Source: Clostridia bacterium
GTDB lineage: Bacteria > Bacillota > Clostridia > Christensenellales > CAG-138
Length of the DNA: 56,443 bases
Assembly (NCBI GenBank): GCA_017541305.1
Contig: JAFXZJ010000062.1
Coordinates: forward strand, 1 to 56,443
Direction: 5' to 3'
Shown: positions 17,036 to 26,541 of the stretch, piece after piece
Position numbering within the stretch: the first letter of the stretch is position 1
How the letters are laid out: the number at the start of each line of letters is the position of its first letter
Notes under the pieces: generated by a model
Databases searched by the model: none
What the model was told of the DNA's origin: nothing
The model's input: only the letters and a program-made list of their open reading frames with translations
Translations under genes and position numbers: made by a program

Positions 17036-19414
17036 TCAGTATTTGAGCTCCTCGATAGGCTCGATATGCCAAATGCTCTCGGCGTACTGCGCGATGGTGC
17101 GGTCGCTGGAGAACTTGCCGGCGGATACCACGTTATTCAGGCACTTGCGCGCAAAGGCTTCGGCGTCGGCCGTGTCGTAAATGGCGCGGAGCTTGGTATC
17201 GATATAGCCGTGCAGATCGTAAAGGCTGAAATAGTAATCGGGCTTGCGCCAGTCGCCGGTGAGGAGGGAATCATAGATCTCCCTGAACACGCGGCGGGCG
17301 TCCTCGCTCCTTGCCACGTCGCCGTTAACGAGCGAATCCACAGCGCGGTGCACGACGGGGTCGCTGTCATAGATGGCGCGGGGATCGTAATTCGGGCGGA
17401 CGTTGTTGAGCTCGTCTACGCGCGCGCCGAAGATATAGTTGTTCTCCTCGCCCGCCTCCTGCACGATCTCGATATTCGCGCCGTCATAGGTGCCCAGGGT
17501 AACGGCGCCGTCGAGCATGAGCTTCATATTGCCGGTGCCGGAGGCCTCGGTGCCCGCGGGGGATATCTGCTCGGAGATATCGGCGGCGGGGATTATGTGC
17601 TCGGCATAGGAGCAGTTGTAATTGCGCACGAACACCACGCGCATGCGGTCGTTCACGTCGGGATCGTTATTGACCAGCGCGGCGATATCGTTGATGTATT
17701 TGATTATGTTCTTGGCCATTATATAGCCGGGAGCGGCCTTGGCGCCGAATATGAACGCCGTTTTGGGGAAATTCTGTATCTCGCCGCGCTTGACGCCGTA
17801 ATAGATGTGCATGATGGACAGCGCGTTCATAAGCTGGCGCTTGTATTCATGCATTCGCTTTACCTGCACGTCGAACACGAAATCGGCGGGAATGGCAACG
17901 CCCTCCTTTTCCTGGATGAGCCTTGACAGCTTGGATTTCATATGCTGCTTGACCTGGCGGAAGCGCGCGATCGAATCCTTATCGATATAGGGGCGGAACC
18001 TTGCGATCTGGGAAAGATCGGTTATGAAGCCGCCGCCGATCTTTTCAACGAGCATTTCGCAAAGATCGGGATTGCACAGGCCCAGCCAGCGGCGCTGAGT
18101 GATGCCGTTGGTCATATTGAGGAAGCGTTCGGGGAAAACGGCATACCAATCGGCAAGCACGCTGGTTTTGAGCAGCTCGGAATGGATCTGCGCAACGCCG
18201 TTTATATAGGAGGAAACGTAAGCCGCAAGCCGCGCCATGTGCACCGTGCCGCAGTCGACTATGTGCATGCGGTCGATGCGTTCCTGCGGGACGCCGCGCA
18301 TGTGCAGATCGTCCATCAGATGCGCGTCGATCATTTCGATTATGTGCAGCATATTGGGCACTACGGCGCGTATGAGATCGACGCTCCACTTTTCAAGCGC
18401 CTCGCTCATAAGGGTGTGGTTGGTGTAGCTGAAGGTCTGGCGGGCGGTCTCGAAGGCGGAATCGAAATCCATGCCCTCGTTCATCAGCAGCCTTATAAGC
18501 TCGGGTATCGAGATGGTGGGGTGCGTGTCGTTGAGCTGTATTGCCGCGTGCGCCGCAAAGCCCGTCATATCGTTCCCGCGGACGCGCTTATAGCGCCTGA
18601 CTATATCCTGCATGGACGCGGAGGAGAGGAAATACTGCTGCTTTAAGCGCAGCTTTTTGCCGGCCTCGGTGGAATCGTTGGGATAGAGCACCCTGGTGAT
18701 ATCCTCGACCTGGTTCTTTTCGCGCACGGCGGCGGCGTAATCCTGCGCGTTGAACAGCGCGAAATTCAGCTCCTCCATGGGCTCGGACTGCCAAAGCCTG
18801 AGCATGCCGATATTATCGGTGTTATAGCCGATTATGGGCATATCATAGGGCACGGCGGCAACGCGCCCGCCCGCGAATTCGACTATGACCGTCTTGTCGT
18901 CCCTGCGGCGGCTCCACGGATCGCCCTGCTTCTGCCAGTTATCCGCAAGCTCCACCTGGAAGCCGTCGTGGAAATCCTGCTTGAAAAGGCCGAATTTATA
19001 GCGCAGGCCATAGCCGTCAAGGGGCAGATCGTGCGTGGCGGCGCTGTCTAAGAAGCATGCGGCAAGGCGGCCGAGACCGCCGTTGCCCAGCGCGCAGTCC
19101 TCGATATCCTCCATGACGGCGATATCGACTCCGCGAAGCTTTAAAAGCCTTTTGACCTCGTCGAGTATGCCCAGCGCATAGAAATTGTTATAGATCATAC
19201 GCCCGGTCAGATATTCGGCGGAAAGGTAATAGGCCCTTCTCGTCTGCTCGTGCGCGCGGCGGCTCCTGCGCCAGTCGTCGGAAACGGCGTACATCACCGC
19301 GTTGGAAAGCGCGCGGTGAAGCTGGGGCACGGTCGCCTCGTTGAGCTCGACCAGGTATTCGGAGCGGAGCTCCTCCTCCGCCCTTCTGATGATCCCTCTT
19401 GCATCCATTAACAT
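17036..19414 (-). CDS. glgP: Glycogen/maltodextrin phosphorylase
   Basis: 792 residues, GT35 family, a normal length. It releases glucose 1-phosphate from alpha-1,4-glucans using pyridoxal phosphate. The PLP-site block EASGTGNMKLMLDGAVTLGT is present, with the Lys that binds the cofactor; other family blocks are GNGGLGRLAACFLDS, GYGLRYKFGLFKQ, LNDTHPTISIPEL and VKRMHEYKRQLMN. GAGGT lies 9 nt before the first ATG; a second ATG two codons later is possible. It is the last gene of the minus-strand run, 28 bp after malQ. Confidence 0.96.
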   Translation of the reverse strand: MLMDARGIIRRAEEELRSEYLVELNEATVPQLHRALSNAVMYAVSDDWRRSRRAHEQTRRAYYLSAEYLTGRMIYNNFYALGILDEVKRLLKLRGVDIAVMEDIEDCALGNGGLGRLAACFLDSAATHDLPLDGYGLRYKFGLFKQDFHDGFQVELADNWQKQGDPWSRRRDDKTVIVEFAGGRVAAVPYDMPIIGYNTDNIGMLRLWQSEPMEELNFALFNAQDYAAAVREKNQVEDITRVLYPNDSTEAGKKLRLKQQYFLSSASMQDIVRRYKRVRGNDMTGFAAHAAIQLNDTHPTISIPELIRLLMNEGMDFDSAFETARQTFSYTNHTLMSEALEKWSVDLIRAVVPNMLHIIEMIDAHLMDDLHMRGVPQERIDRMHIVDCGTVHMARLAAYVSSYINGVAQIHSELLKTSVLADWYAVFPERFLNMTNGITQRRWLGLCNPDLCEMLVEKIGGGFITDLSQIARFRPYIDKDSIARFRQVKQHMKSKLSRLIQEKEGVAIPADFVFDVQVKRMHEYKRQLMNALSIMHIYYGVKRGEIQNFPKTAFIFGAKAAPGYIMAKNIIKYINDIAALVNNDPDVNDRMRVVFVRNYNCSYAEHIIPAADISEQISPAGTEASGTGNMKLMLDGAVTLGTYDGANIEIVQEAGEENNYIFGARVDELNNVRPNYDPRAIYDSDPVVHRAVDSLVNGDVARSEDARRVFREIYDSLLTGDWRKPDYYFSLYDLHGYIDTKLRAIYDTADAEAFARKCLNNVVSAGKFSSDRTIAQYAESIWHIEPIEELKY

Positions 19415-19442
19415 AAGAATTATACCTCGATCCGGATTAAAA

Positions 19443-20927
19443 TCAATTGAACAGCTTTTTGAGCTTTTTACCGAACGCCGCGCACTGATCCTCCGTCAGG
19501 CGCCAGGTCCAGTTCCCGGAAGCTGTGCCGGGAGAGTTGATGCGCGCCTCGGCTCCCAGAAGGAGCACGTCGGCGGCGGGTATTATTATGATCCGTGCGT
19601 CGCATTCGGCGGTCGCCTTGACTATGCCATAGGGCATCTTTTCGGCGCCGGCGTATTTTTGTGCGTTCGCCCTTATGATCTCGTCCTGTTCCTGCCACCA
19701 CGCGGCAAGGGTGGGATTATCGTGCGTGCCCGTGTAGGCCACCTTGTTGCGAAGCTTTTCGGGATCGCCGTTCCAGCGCTTGTTGATATGCGGATTGGCC
19801 CTGTCGCCGTCGAAGGCGAATTCCATTATCTGCATGCCCGCAAAGCCGGTGGACTTAAGCAGATCCCTGACGGACTTGGTGATGAAGCCAAGATCCTCGG
19901 CCACGATCTCGAGCGGGAGCTTAGCCCGGGCGACGGCATCGAACAGCGCGGGGCCTTCGGTCCTGCGCCATTTGCCCACGCGCGCGTTCACGGCGCCGTA
20001 GGGCACGGCATAATAGGAGGCAAAGCCCCTGAAATGGTCGATGCGGAGTATGTCGTAAAGCTCGGCGGCGCGGCGCAGGCGGTCGAGCCAGAAGGCGAAG
20101 CCGTCCTGCTTCATAAACTTCCAGTCATAGAGCGGATTGCCCCAGAGCTGACCGTCCTCGCAGAAATAATCCGGCGGAACGCCCGCGATCTCCTTGGGCC
20201 TGCCATAGCGGTCGAATCGGAAATTCTTTCTTTGCGCCCAGCAGTCGGCCGAATCGTAAGCGCAGTAGATGGGTATGTCGCCCATGATGCTCACGCCCTT
20301 TTTGTTTGCGTAAGCTTTCAGCCTTGCCCACTGCCGCGAAAGCTTCATCTGGACGAATTTGTGAAAGCCCACCTCGCAGGCGATCTTGCCGCTGATGCGC
20401 TCCATGGCGGCGGGAACGCGGTTTTTCAGCCCGTCCTCCCACTCATACCAGGGCTTGCCGCCGGTCATATCCTTGATCGCCATGAACTGCGCATAGCTTT
20501 CAAGCCAGGGCGCCGTGCGCTCGTATCTGCGCAGGGCGTTTTCATACCCTTTGCGCGAGGAGGCCCTTGCATAGGCGGTCATAAGCAGGGGCATGCGGTT
20601 TTCATAAAGCCTGCCGTAATCCACCCTGCCCGGATCGGCGCCGAAATCGCACGCGGCGCATTCCTCCTCCGTCAAAAGCCCCTCGCCTATAAGCTCCTCG
20701 AGATCGAGGAAATATGGATTGAGCGCAAAGCTGGAAAAGCTTTGATAGGGCGAATCGCCATATCCCGTGACGCCCGTGGGCAGTATCGCCCAGATGGAGG
20801 CGCCGCTTTTTGAAAGCACGTCGATAAACCTGCGCGCGGTGCGGCCGAGCGTGCCTATGCCGTACCTTGACGGGAGTGAGAATATCGGCAGGAGTATCCC
20901 CCTCCTGCGGGTGTAGTCGGTTTCCAT
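19443..20927 (-). CDS. malQ: 4-alpha-glucanotransferase (amylomaltase)
   Basis: 494 residues, GH77. It transfers alpha-1,4-glucan segments, making longer chains that GlgP can use. Diagnostic segments are RRGILLPIFSLPSRYGIGTLG, GYGDSPYQSFSSFALNPYFLD, IPIYCAYDSADCWAQ, LRIDHFRGFASYYAVP (nucleophile region), EDLGFI and AYTGTHDNPTLAAWW. GGGGGG lies 6 nt before the ATG. It is 19 bp downstream of the membrane-protein gene, so transcription is probably continuous from the sortase end. Confidence 0.95.
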   Translation of the reverse strand: METDYTRRRGILLPIFSLPSRYGIGTLGRTARRFIDVLSKSGASIWAILPTGVTGYGDSPYQSFSSFALNPYFLDLEELIGEGLLTEEECAACDFGADPGRVDYGRLYENRMPLLMTAYARASSRKGYENALRRYERTAPWLESYAQFMAIKDMTGGKPWYEWEDGLKNRVPAAMERISGKIACEVGFHKFVQMKLSRQWARLKAYANKKGVSIMGDIPIYCAYDSADCWAQRKNFRFDRYGRPKEIAGVPPDYFCEDGQLWGNPLYDWKFMKQDGFAFWLDRLRRAAELYDILRIDHFRGFASYYAVPYGAVNARVGKWRRTEGPALFDAVARAKLPLEIVAEDLGFITKSVRDLLKSTGFAGMQIMEFAFDGDRANPHINKRWNGDPEKLRNKVAYTGTHDNPTLAAWWQEQDEIIRANAQKYAGAEKMPYGIVKATAECDARIIIIPAADVLLLGAEARINSPGTASGNWTWRLTEDQCAAFGKKLKKLFN

Positions 20928-20946
20928 GATTTGCCCCCCGATAATG

Positions 20947-23064
20947 TTATCTGACCTTGTAAATAGTTGTCTGTCCCGATTTGAAAACGGGCTCGAGCGC
21001 TCGGAAGAAGGGGAAGTCGATCGAATAATCGCCCGTTTCCCAACTGCTTATCAGCACGTAATCCACGCCGTAAAGCTCGGCGTATTTATAGAAATTCTCA
21101 GCGGGAGCCTCATACATCTTTCTCACGCTGTTGAAGCGGTCCCTGTAATCCAGGCCGTGATAATAGACGAAGGATTCGGAGCCGCAGATGATATTGCGCC
21201 CGGTGAGCATTGCGATGGCGTTGTTGTGGTTGGTGGCGGTGAGGAACGTGGCGTCGGGCTCGGTATTGGCCTTGACCCACTCGGCGGCTTCGCAGAGCTC
21301 GGCGGAAACGACCTCGTAGCCGTTCTCAGTATAGCCGAATTCGCCGTTGGGCATTTTGCCGAAATGGTCGCCCGAAACGTATTCCCTGTGGAGAGTCATA
21401 ACGCCGGAGAGCATCATGGAGCCTATCAGCACCGTGAATGCCAGCCCGCAGGCGATCCTTGTGGAAAGCGGCCTCTTTTGGGGCGCTTCGCCCGCTTTGG
21501 CGTTTTCGGGAAGCTCCTTCTTGGTCAGCCTGTCCCAAAGCTTTATGATGAGCTCGGCAACTATGCCGCAGGTGAAGGCGAACCACACGAAGAGCAGCTT
21601 GTTGTTATCATAAGTATTGGGCTGGAACACGATGAATTCGCATATCAGCCATATGAGCAGCGTGCCGCCGTAAAAGAGCTTGTGCTCCTTTTTTGTTGAA
21701 ATGAACGCCGGGAACATGAGCAGGAATATAAGGCCCATGTTTTTGATATAGAACCAGAGCCAGGAATCGGATTCGTTGCACCAGTTGAAATGATACTTTA
21801 TGAACCCGCCCGAGGACGACTGGCGGAACGTGAACCCGAAGAGCTGCGGAGCGGCCAGCGCGGCGGCGATCAGGCCGAAGAAGAAGAAATATTTGAAATT
21901 CTTCCAACGCGCCTTCTTTTCATCGGCGGAGCCCTTCTTGAATACGTTTATCAGCAGCATTGCGATGAACAGGAACACGCTTATTATGCCCAGCGCAAAG
22001 AACGAATGCGTGTGCACGAGCGGCATTGCGCCGGCAAGCACGCCAAGATAAATGAACAGCCTGTTTTCCCTGTCGAACACCGCGCGCCTTAAAAGCTGCA
22101 GCGCGGGGAACAGCAGCGCCCAGCCGAACAGGGTGGCCCTTTGGGGCAGCAGCATATCGGCGATCGAATTCACCCAGCGCAGGCCGTTGTCAACGAAATT
22201 GGTGGGGGTCTTGTACCAGCCGCCCAGCAGCACCTTGCTCATGTCAAGGGGCGATGCGGCCGCGTCGTTCACGCTGACCCTGATATTATGCGTTTTATAG
22301 ATCCAATCCTCCCACGCGGCGGAGCTTGTCAAGCCCTCGTAGGTCTTGGCGTTGTCGAAGAAATACCAGAAGCCGAAGCCGCCGCCTATGAAGAACAGCC
22401 ACGTGGCAAGCACCGCGATCGAGCTGCGGCGGAACCAATCCTCGAAGAAGAGGTAAACGCCAAGCACGACGACCACATATGCATACAGCGCGGGCAGCGT
22501 TGTGGCCCATCTGAGCGAGGCGCCGATGGAATAGAAGGTGGAGCTGACGCTGTCGCAAAGGAAGGGATAGCAGAGCTGCGTATCGGGCAGTATCGAATAC
22601 ATCGGCGGGAAGGTCTGCTGCGCGGATATGCTGGTTATGAAGCTCAAGTGCATGCACAGGTCGCCATAGGTGCACTGGCCCACGTGCAGCGAGCCGTTGG
22701 ACGCGTTGACGATGTAATGATTGTTCATAAGCACCGCGCCGACCAGTATGAGGGGCACGGCGGTGAGTATCAGCCCGCGGTCCTTTTTGAGATCGAGCCT
22801 GCCCGTTTTGGCGCGCTTGCGGCCAAGCACCAGGCAGAGGACGCCTATCGCCGCGGCTATGACGAGCGCGGCTATCTGAACGGCCGGGGTGAAATCGAAT
22901 ATGAAGGCGAGCAGCACGGGCAGCCACAGCAGCATAACGAGCCCCGCCGTGAGGCCGAACGCGATCTGCTTCATAAGGCGGTCCCCGGGGAACAGCAGCC
23001 TTGAAACGAGGAAGCCCGAGAAGGCGAATACCATTATATAGAGAAATGAAAGCACGTTCTGCAT
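20947..23064 (-). CDS. Polytopic membrane protein, GT-C-like
   Basis: 705 residues with about 13 membrane helices over the first 530 and a soluble C-terminal domain. The first large loop carries YGDLCMHLSFITSISAQQ, where an acidic residue at the membrane face recalls GT-C glycosyltransferases, and the extracytoplasmic tail (EWVKANTEPDATFLTATNHNN, YAELYGVDYVLIS) resembles the tail of large membrane glycosyltransferases and YfhO/DUF2298-like proteins. A lipid-linked sugar donor would be expected, but this is inference. It sits between signal-peptidase-like genes and malQ, which would suit transfer of sugars to exported proteins or polymers. Confidence 0.6.
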   Translation of the reverse strand: MQNVLSFLYIMVFAFSGFLVSRLLFPGDRLMKQIAFGLTAGLVMLLWLPVLLAFIFDFTPAVQIAALVIAAAIGVLCLVLGRKRAKTGRLDLKKDRGLILTAVPLILVGAVLMNNHYIVNASNGSLHVGQCTYGDLCMHLSFITSISAQQTFPPMYSILPDTQLCYPFLCDSVSSTFYSIGASLRWATTLPALYAYVVVVLGVYLFFEDWFRRSSIAVLATWLFFIGGGFGFWYFFDNAKTYEGLTSSAAWEDWIYKTHNIRVSVNDAAASPLDMSKVLLGGWYKTPTNFVDNGLRWVNSIADMLLPQRATLFGWALLFPALQLLRRAVFDRENRLFIYLGVLAGAMPLVHTHSFFALGIISVFLFIAMLLINVFKKGSADEKKARWKNFKYFFFFGLIAAALAAPQLFGFTFRQSSSGGFIKYHFNWCNESDSWLWFYIKNMGLIFLLMFPAFISTKKEHKLFYGGTLLIWLICEFIVFQPNTYDNNKLLFVWFAFTCGIVAELIIKLWDRLTKKELPENAKAGEAPQKRPLSTRIACGLAFTVLIGSMMLSGVMTLHREYVSGDHFGKMPNGEFGYTENGYEVVSAELCEAAEWVKANTEPDATFLTATNHNNAIAMLTGRNIICGSESFVYYHGLDYRDRFNSVRKMYEAPAENFYKYAELYGVDYVLISSWETGDYSIDFPFFRALEPVFKSGQTTIYKVR

Positions 23065-23088
23065 GGAATACTGTACTCCTTCGTTACG

Positions 23089-23628
23089 TCAATAGAAAAA
23101 TGCGAGCCTTTTTATGGGCGCGATGCGGAACCGCACCTCGCCTATCACGTTGTTTAAGGGCACCGCCCATCCGGTCAGATGCGTGATGCCCGTCCTGTCG
23201 TCCGGCAGGAGCAGTATCTCGTTCTGCGGCACGGTGAAGCGGATCTCGCTTATTCCGCTCCAGCCCGCGGAATAAGCGCTTTCGTCAAGCAGCGCGCCGT
23301 CAAGATAAGCGCTGCCGCCCCTGACGAGATAAGTGGAGCCGCTTAGCGCCGCGACGCGGAATATGGATTCCCCCGCCTCGGTCTGCGCCCGCACGATATC
23401 GCCCACGGCATAATCGACGAGGTATTTCGAGACCCGGTCGACGAGTATCACGTCGCCCGCGGAAAGCTCGGAAACGTTAGAGCCGGCGATCCTTGCGGGC
23501 ACCAGCGCCACGCCGAATATGAAAAGCAGCACGGCGGCGCAGATAAGGATTATCAAAAGCACGTCCACCACCCTGCGGGCTGCGGAATCGTTTCTCGTTC
23601 TTGTGCTCCTTACCGTGTATTCACGCAT
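23089..23628 (-). CDS. Signal peptidase I-like protein lacking the catalytic lysine
   Basis: 179 residues. One membrane segment (23-45) is followed by an S26-like fold: GSNVSELSAGDVILVDR aligns with the SMxPTL serine box (Ser50), IFRVAALSG with the KRVxxxxGD lysine box, and LPDDRTGI...GEVRFRI with the GDNR...IIGR box. At the lysine position the residue is Phe90, so classical Ser/Lys catalysis looks impossible. It lies 7 bp after an intact signal peptidase gene. It may be a partner or regulator of that enzyme, or a peptidase in decay. Confidence 0.75.
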   Translation of the reverse strand: MREYTVRSTRTRNDSAARRVVDVLLIILICAAVLLFIFGVALVPARIAGSNVSELSAGDVILVDRVSKYLVDYAVGDIVRAQTEAGESIFRVAALSGSTYLVRGGSAYLDGALLDESAYSAGWSGISEIRFTVPQNEILLLPDDRTGITHLTGWAVPLNNVIGEVRFRIAPIKRLAFFY

Positions 23629-23635
23629 AGGCGGC

Positions 23636-24319
23636 TTACCTTACAAACCTGATATCGTCAAAGGGATACAGCACGCCGTGCACGCGCCCGACGACGTCGG
23701 AAAGCGGGATGGGCCCGACGTAGCGGCTGTCATGCGAATTGGTCCTGTGATCGCCCATTACGAAAACGTATCCTTCGGGAACGGTCAGCTTGCCGTCCTC
23801 GCAGGCCTTCCATTCGGAATAGAAGGTGGGATCGAAGAGCATGGTGTCCTCATAGGCGGATTCGTCGAGCACCTCGCCGTCGATATAAATGCGGTATTTC
23901 ATTTCGGCGATATGCGTTTCGGGATCGACCTCCAGCTCTTCACGAAGCTCGATGGTCTGCCCGCCGGTGGCCACGACGCGCTTTACGAAGCTGTCGGCGC
24001 CCCTGCCGGGGTAATGCACTATCACGATATCGCCCGCCTTGGGCTTTGCCGCCCAATAGCTGACCTTTTCGACTATGCAGCGCTCGCCGTCCTGCAGGGT
24101 GTTCTGCATGGATCTTCCGTCCACCCTGACGGGCTCGAATATGAACGCGCGTATCGCAAGCAGCACCAGCGCAAGCCCCACGATGAACATCAGGAACTCG
24201 ATGTTCGAGGCCGATTTATAGCCGCTTTCCTTGGAATGCAGCTTTTCGCTTGCCGCTCTGGTGTATTTTTCGGTCTTCTTTTCCTTGAGCGTCTTTTTTG
24301 TCTTTTCAGTCGTTTCCAT
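23636..24319 (-). CDS. lepB: Signal peptidase I
   Basis: 227 residues. A charged cytosolic N-terminus rich in Lys and Thr (1-40), one membrane helix (41-61), then the S26 active site: VDGRSMQNTL with Ser70, FVKRVVATGG with Lys113, and box E MGDHRTNSHDSRYVGPI. It cleaves signal peptides on the outer face of the membrane. It lies 1 bp after the DUF951 gene and 7 bp before the degenerate copy. Such dedicated peptidases next to a sortase often serve surface-protein or pilus assembly. Confidence 0.93.
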   Translation of the reverse strand: METTEKTKKTLKEKKTEKYTRAASEKLHSKESGYKSASNIEFLMFIVGLALVLLAIRAFIFEPVRVDGRSMQNTLQDGERCIVEKVSYWAAKPKAGDIVIVHYPGRGADSFVKRVVATGGQTIELREELEVDPETHIAEMKYRIYIDGEVLDESAYEDTMLFDPTFYSEWKACEDGKLTVPEGYVFVMGDHRTNSHDSRYVGPIPLSDVVGRVHGVLYPFDDIRFVR

Positions 24320-24320
24320 T

Positions 24321-24539
24321 TTATCGTTCCGCTGCTTCGCCCGGCGAAGCCTCCTCTTTCAATAGTTTCTTTGCCGCCCTCATGAAATCGCCTCTGTCAA
24401 GCATCACGATCCTGCCGCAGCCGGAGCATTTTATCTTGACGTCGGCGCCCGTGCGGGTGATCTCCCATTCGGAGGACCCGCAGGCATGGGGCTTTCGCAT
24501 TATCACGCGGTCGCCCACGGTGAAATCGTTATCAATCAT
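24321..24539 (-). CDS. DUF951 small protein
   Basis: 72 residues. The opening TVGDRVIMRKPHACGSSEWE, then GADVKIKCSGCGRIVMLDR with CxxC, matches DUF951, a small probably zinc-binding and nucleic-acid-linked protein that is widespread in Bacillota. The start overlaps the end of the sortase gene by 8 bp, indicating coupling. The C-terminus is slightly longer than usual. Confidence 0.88.
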   Translation of the reverse strand: MIDNDFTVGDRVIMRKPHACGSSEWEITRTGADVKIKCSGCGRIVMLDRGDFMRAAKKLLKEEASPGEAAER

Positions 24540-26541
24540 TTCCCACCAGCCTGAGGAAGAAATACAGCCTTGCGCCCTTTGCCGCATCGGCATGCGAATC
24601 GCCGCAGGTGACGAGCGTGAGGAAGCGGTCCTTAGTGGTGACGTTGACCGTATAGCCCAGCTTGTTCCGCTTGAGCTGATAATCGATCCACGCCTGCTTC
24701 TCCTCCTCGGTCTTGCGGTTGAAGCCATAGGGCCAGCAGGTGTTGAACATCTGGGATGAATCGTCGGGATCCTTGAAGGCGCCCTCCTCATACATCGCCC
24801 ACACCTCCCAATAGCCGGTCTGCCCATAGGTGTTGATAGGCCAGAGCCGGTCGGAATAGGTCCTGAGCGTGCCCGCGTTATCCTGCACCTTGTGCAGCTG
24901 ATGGAACATCGTGCCGCTGGACCTTGCGTTATGGCCCGTTATCACTATGTTGCCCGAGGACCTTTCCCAATAGAAGTAGATGCTTCCGCGGACGGCGCTG
25001 TTCCCATCGGGATCGTGGTCGTTATAGAACCAGTTGTAGTCATACATGATGGGGTAATCGATATTCGTATTGCGGATCTTGATATAGCCCAGCGCGTCCT
25101 TGTTCCTGCGGCGCATATTGGCAAGGGGCGTGGTGTATTTATCCGTCTTGGCATAGCGGTCGACGCTCCTTATGCCCTCGGCCGCCTCGCTGAGCCTTGC
25201 AAGATCCACGCTGTCGACCGCTCCGGGCTTGGCGCTGTCGTCTATAACGTTTGCCGCGCGCAGGAAGGGGCCCGTGAGCCGCTTTTTGCCTGAGATATGA
25301 TCCTTAACGGCGTTCACGTCGGCGTCGTCGATCTGCCCGTCGCCGTTCGCGTCGCCCATCACGACCACCACGGCGGAGATGTTCTCTCGCGTGGCGGGCT
25401 CGACGTAGGTGAGCTCGTAGCCGGTGCGCAGCACCTCGGAGCCCATATAGGTGCCGGGGCCGTAGCCGATCAGATAACTCTCGTCGGTAAGGAAAGGCAT
25501 GAGGCGCCAATTGCCCACGCTGCACTGCATATCCTTGTTTTCACCGAAGCTTACGCATTTGCCGCTGCCCTTGAGTATAACGGCGTGCTTTTCGGAAGCT
25601 GCGACGCAATATGCGTCGGTGACCTCCTTGTCAACGAACGCGGCGTCGGTAAACAGCTTTGCGGAATCGTCTATCGCATAGACGGCGCCGGGCGAGACGA
25701 AAATCTTGGCGATCCTTTCGTAATCCAGATCGCGCACGGACGCGGCGCCGGTGACGTTTTCGATAAGCCTTACGCGCCCGTCCCTTAAAAGCAGCGCCAG
25801 CCTGTCGCCCGCGGCGGCGATATCGGCCGTTTCATCCTCGAAGGCCCCGGCGGGTATCTGCGCGGAAACGTAAACGCCCGTGTCGGTAAGGCCGGCGATA
25901 AAGCCGTCGCCCGCGGCGAGCTTTTTAAGGCTGTGCCAGTCCGAAACGCTCTGCGCAAGCTCGTCGGACGCGCCGCATATCACCGCGGTGCCGTCGGTCC
26001 TGAGCCCGGCAAGGAAATCCTTTCCCATGGCGAGATCGACTATGCCGGTCCATTCGAGCGCTTCGGCAAAGGCTTCGCTCTGCGCGCCCGTTATCTTCAA
26101 GGTGCCGTCCCTTCTTAAGCCGGCGGTGGTTTGATCGTTGAGCTCGAGATCGATTATGTTCGACCAGCCCCATATCAGATTCTGCCCGGAAACGCTTCGG
26201 CCTATGAAGCGGATCGAGCCGTCGGTCGCCACGCCGTAGGTGCCCGTGGAGCAGGCCTTGACAAAGCCGTCCGTCGAGCGCATCTTGACCGTGTAGGGCT
26301 CGGGCGTATCGGTGGGTGCGGGCACGTCGGTGGGCGCGGGGGTTTCGGCTGCCTCGGTCCCGGGGACCTCGGTCGCCGCCTCGGTCGGCGCGGGAGTGAG
26401 CGTGTCGATCACCTCGGGCTCACGGTCGCCTCCCGGACATTTTACAAGCAGCAGTACCGCCGCGATCACCACGGCCAACAGGCCTATGGATCCGCCTATG
26501 ATCAAAGGTTTTCTGTTCTTCATTGAGTCCATTACCCCCAT
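24532..26541 (-). CDS. Class B sortase fused to RCC1-like and dockerin-like regions
   Basis: 669 residues. A membrane anchor at about 12-34 is followed by a Pro/Thr/Glu linker (40-82), a beta-propeller-like region of RCC1 type at 90-360 (TAGLRRDGTLKITG, LAGLRTDGTAVICG), then a dockerin-like unit at 396-455 whose first loop is intact (GDANGDGQIDDADV) and second weak. The C-terminal 200 residues are a sortase of class B: GYIKIRNTNIDYPIMYDYN, ITGHNARSSGTMF (His537), LTLVTC (Cys646) and GARLYF (Arg658). Sortases join proteins to the wall or to each other through an LPxTG-like signal. No substrate with such a motif is evident nearby. The start is uncertain: ATG at 26541, 26532 or 26523. Confidence 0.87.
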   Translation of the reverse strand: MGVMDSMKNRKPLIIGGSIGLLAVVIAAVLLLVKCPGGDREPEVIDTLTPAPTEAATEVPGTEAAETPAPTDVPAPTDTPEPYTVKMRSTDGFVKACSTGTYGVATDGSIRFIGRSVSGQNLIWGWSNIIDLELNDQTTAGLRRDGTLKITGAQSEAFAEALEWTGIVDLAMGKDFLAGLRTDGTAVICGASDELAQSVSDWHSLKKLAAGDGFIAGLTDTGVYVSAQIPAGAFEDETADIAAAGDRLALLLRDGRVRLIENVTGAASVRDLDYERIAKIFVSPGAVYAIDDSAKLFTDAAFVDKEVTDAYCVAASEKHAVILKGSGKCVSFGENKDMQCSVGNWRLMPFLTDESYLIGYGPGTYMGSEVLRTGYELTYVEPATRENISAVVVVMGDANGDGQIDDADVNAVKDHISGKKRLTGPFLRAANVIDDSAKPGAVDSVDLARLSEAAEGIRSVDRYAKTDKYTTPLANMRRRNKDALGYIKIRNTNIDYPIMYDYNWFYNDHDPDGNSAVRGSIYFYWERSSGNIVITGHNARSSGTMFHQLHKVQDNAGTLRTYSDRLWPINTYGQTGYWEVWAMYEEGAFKDPDDSSQMFNTCWPYGFNRKTEEEKQAWIDYQLKRNKLGYTVNVTTKDRFLTLVTCGDSHADAAKGARLYFFLRLVGND

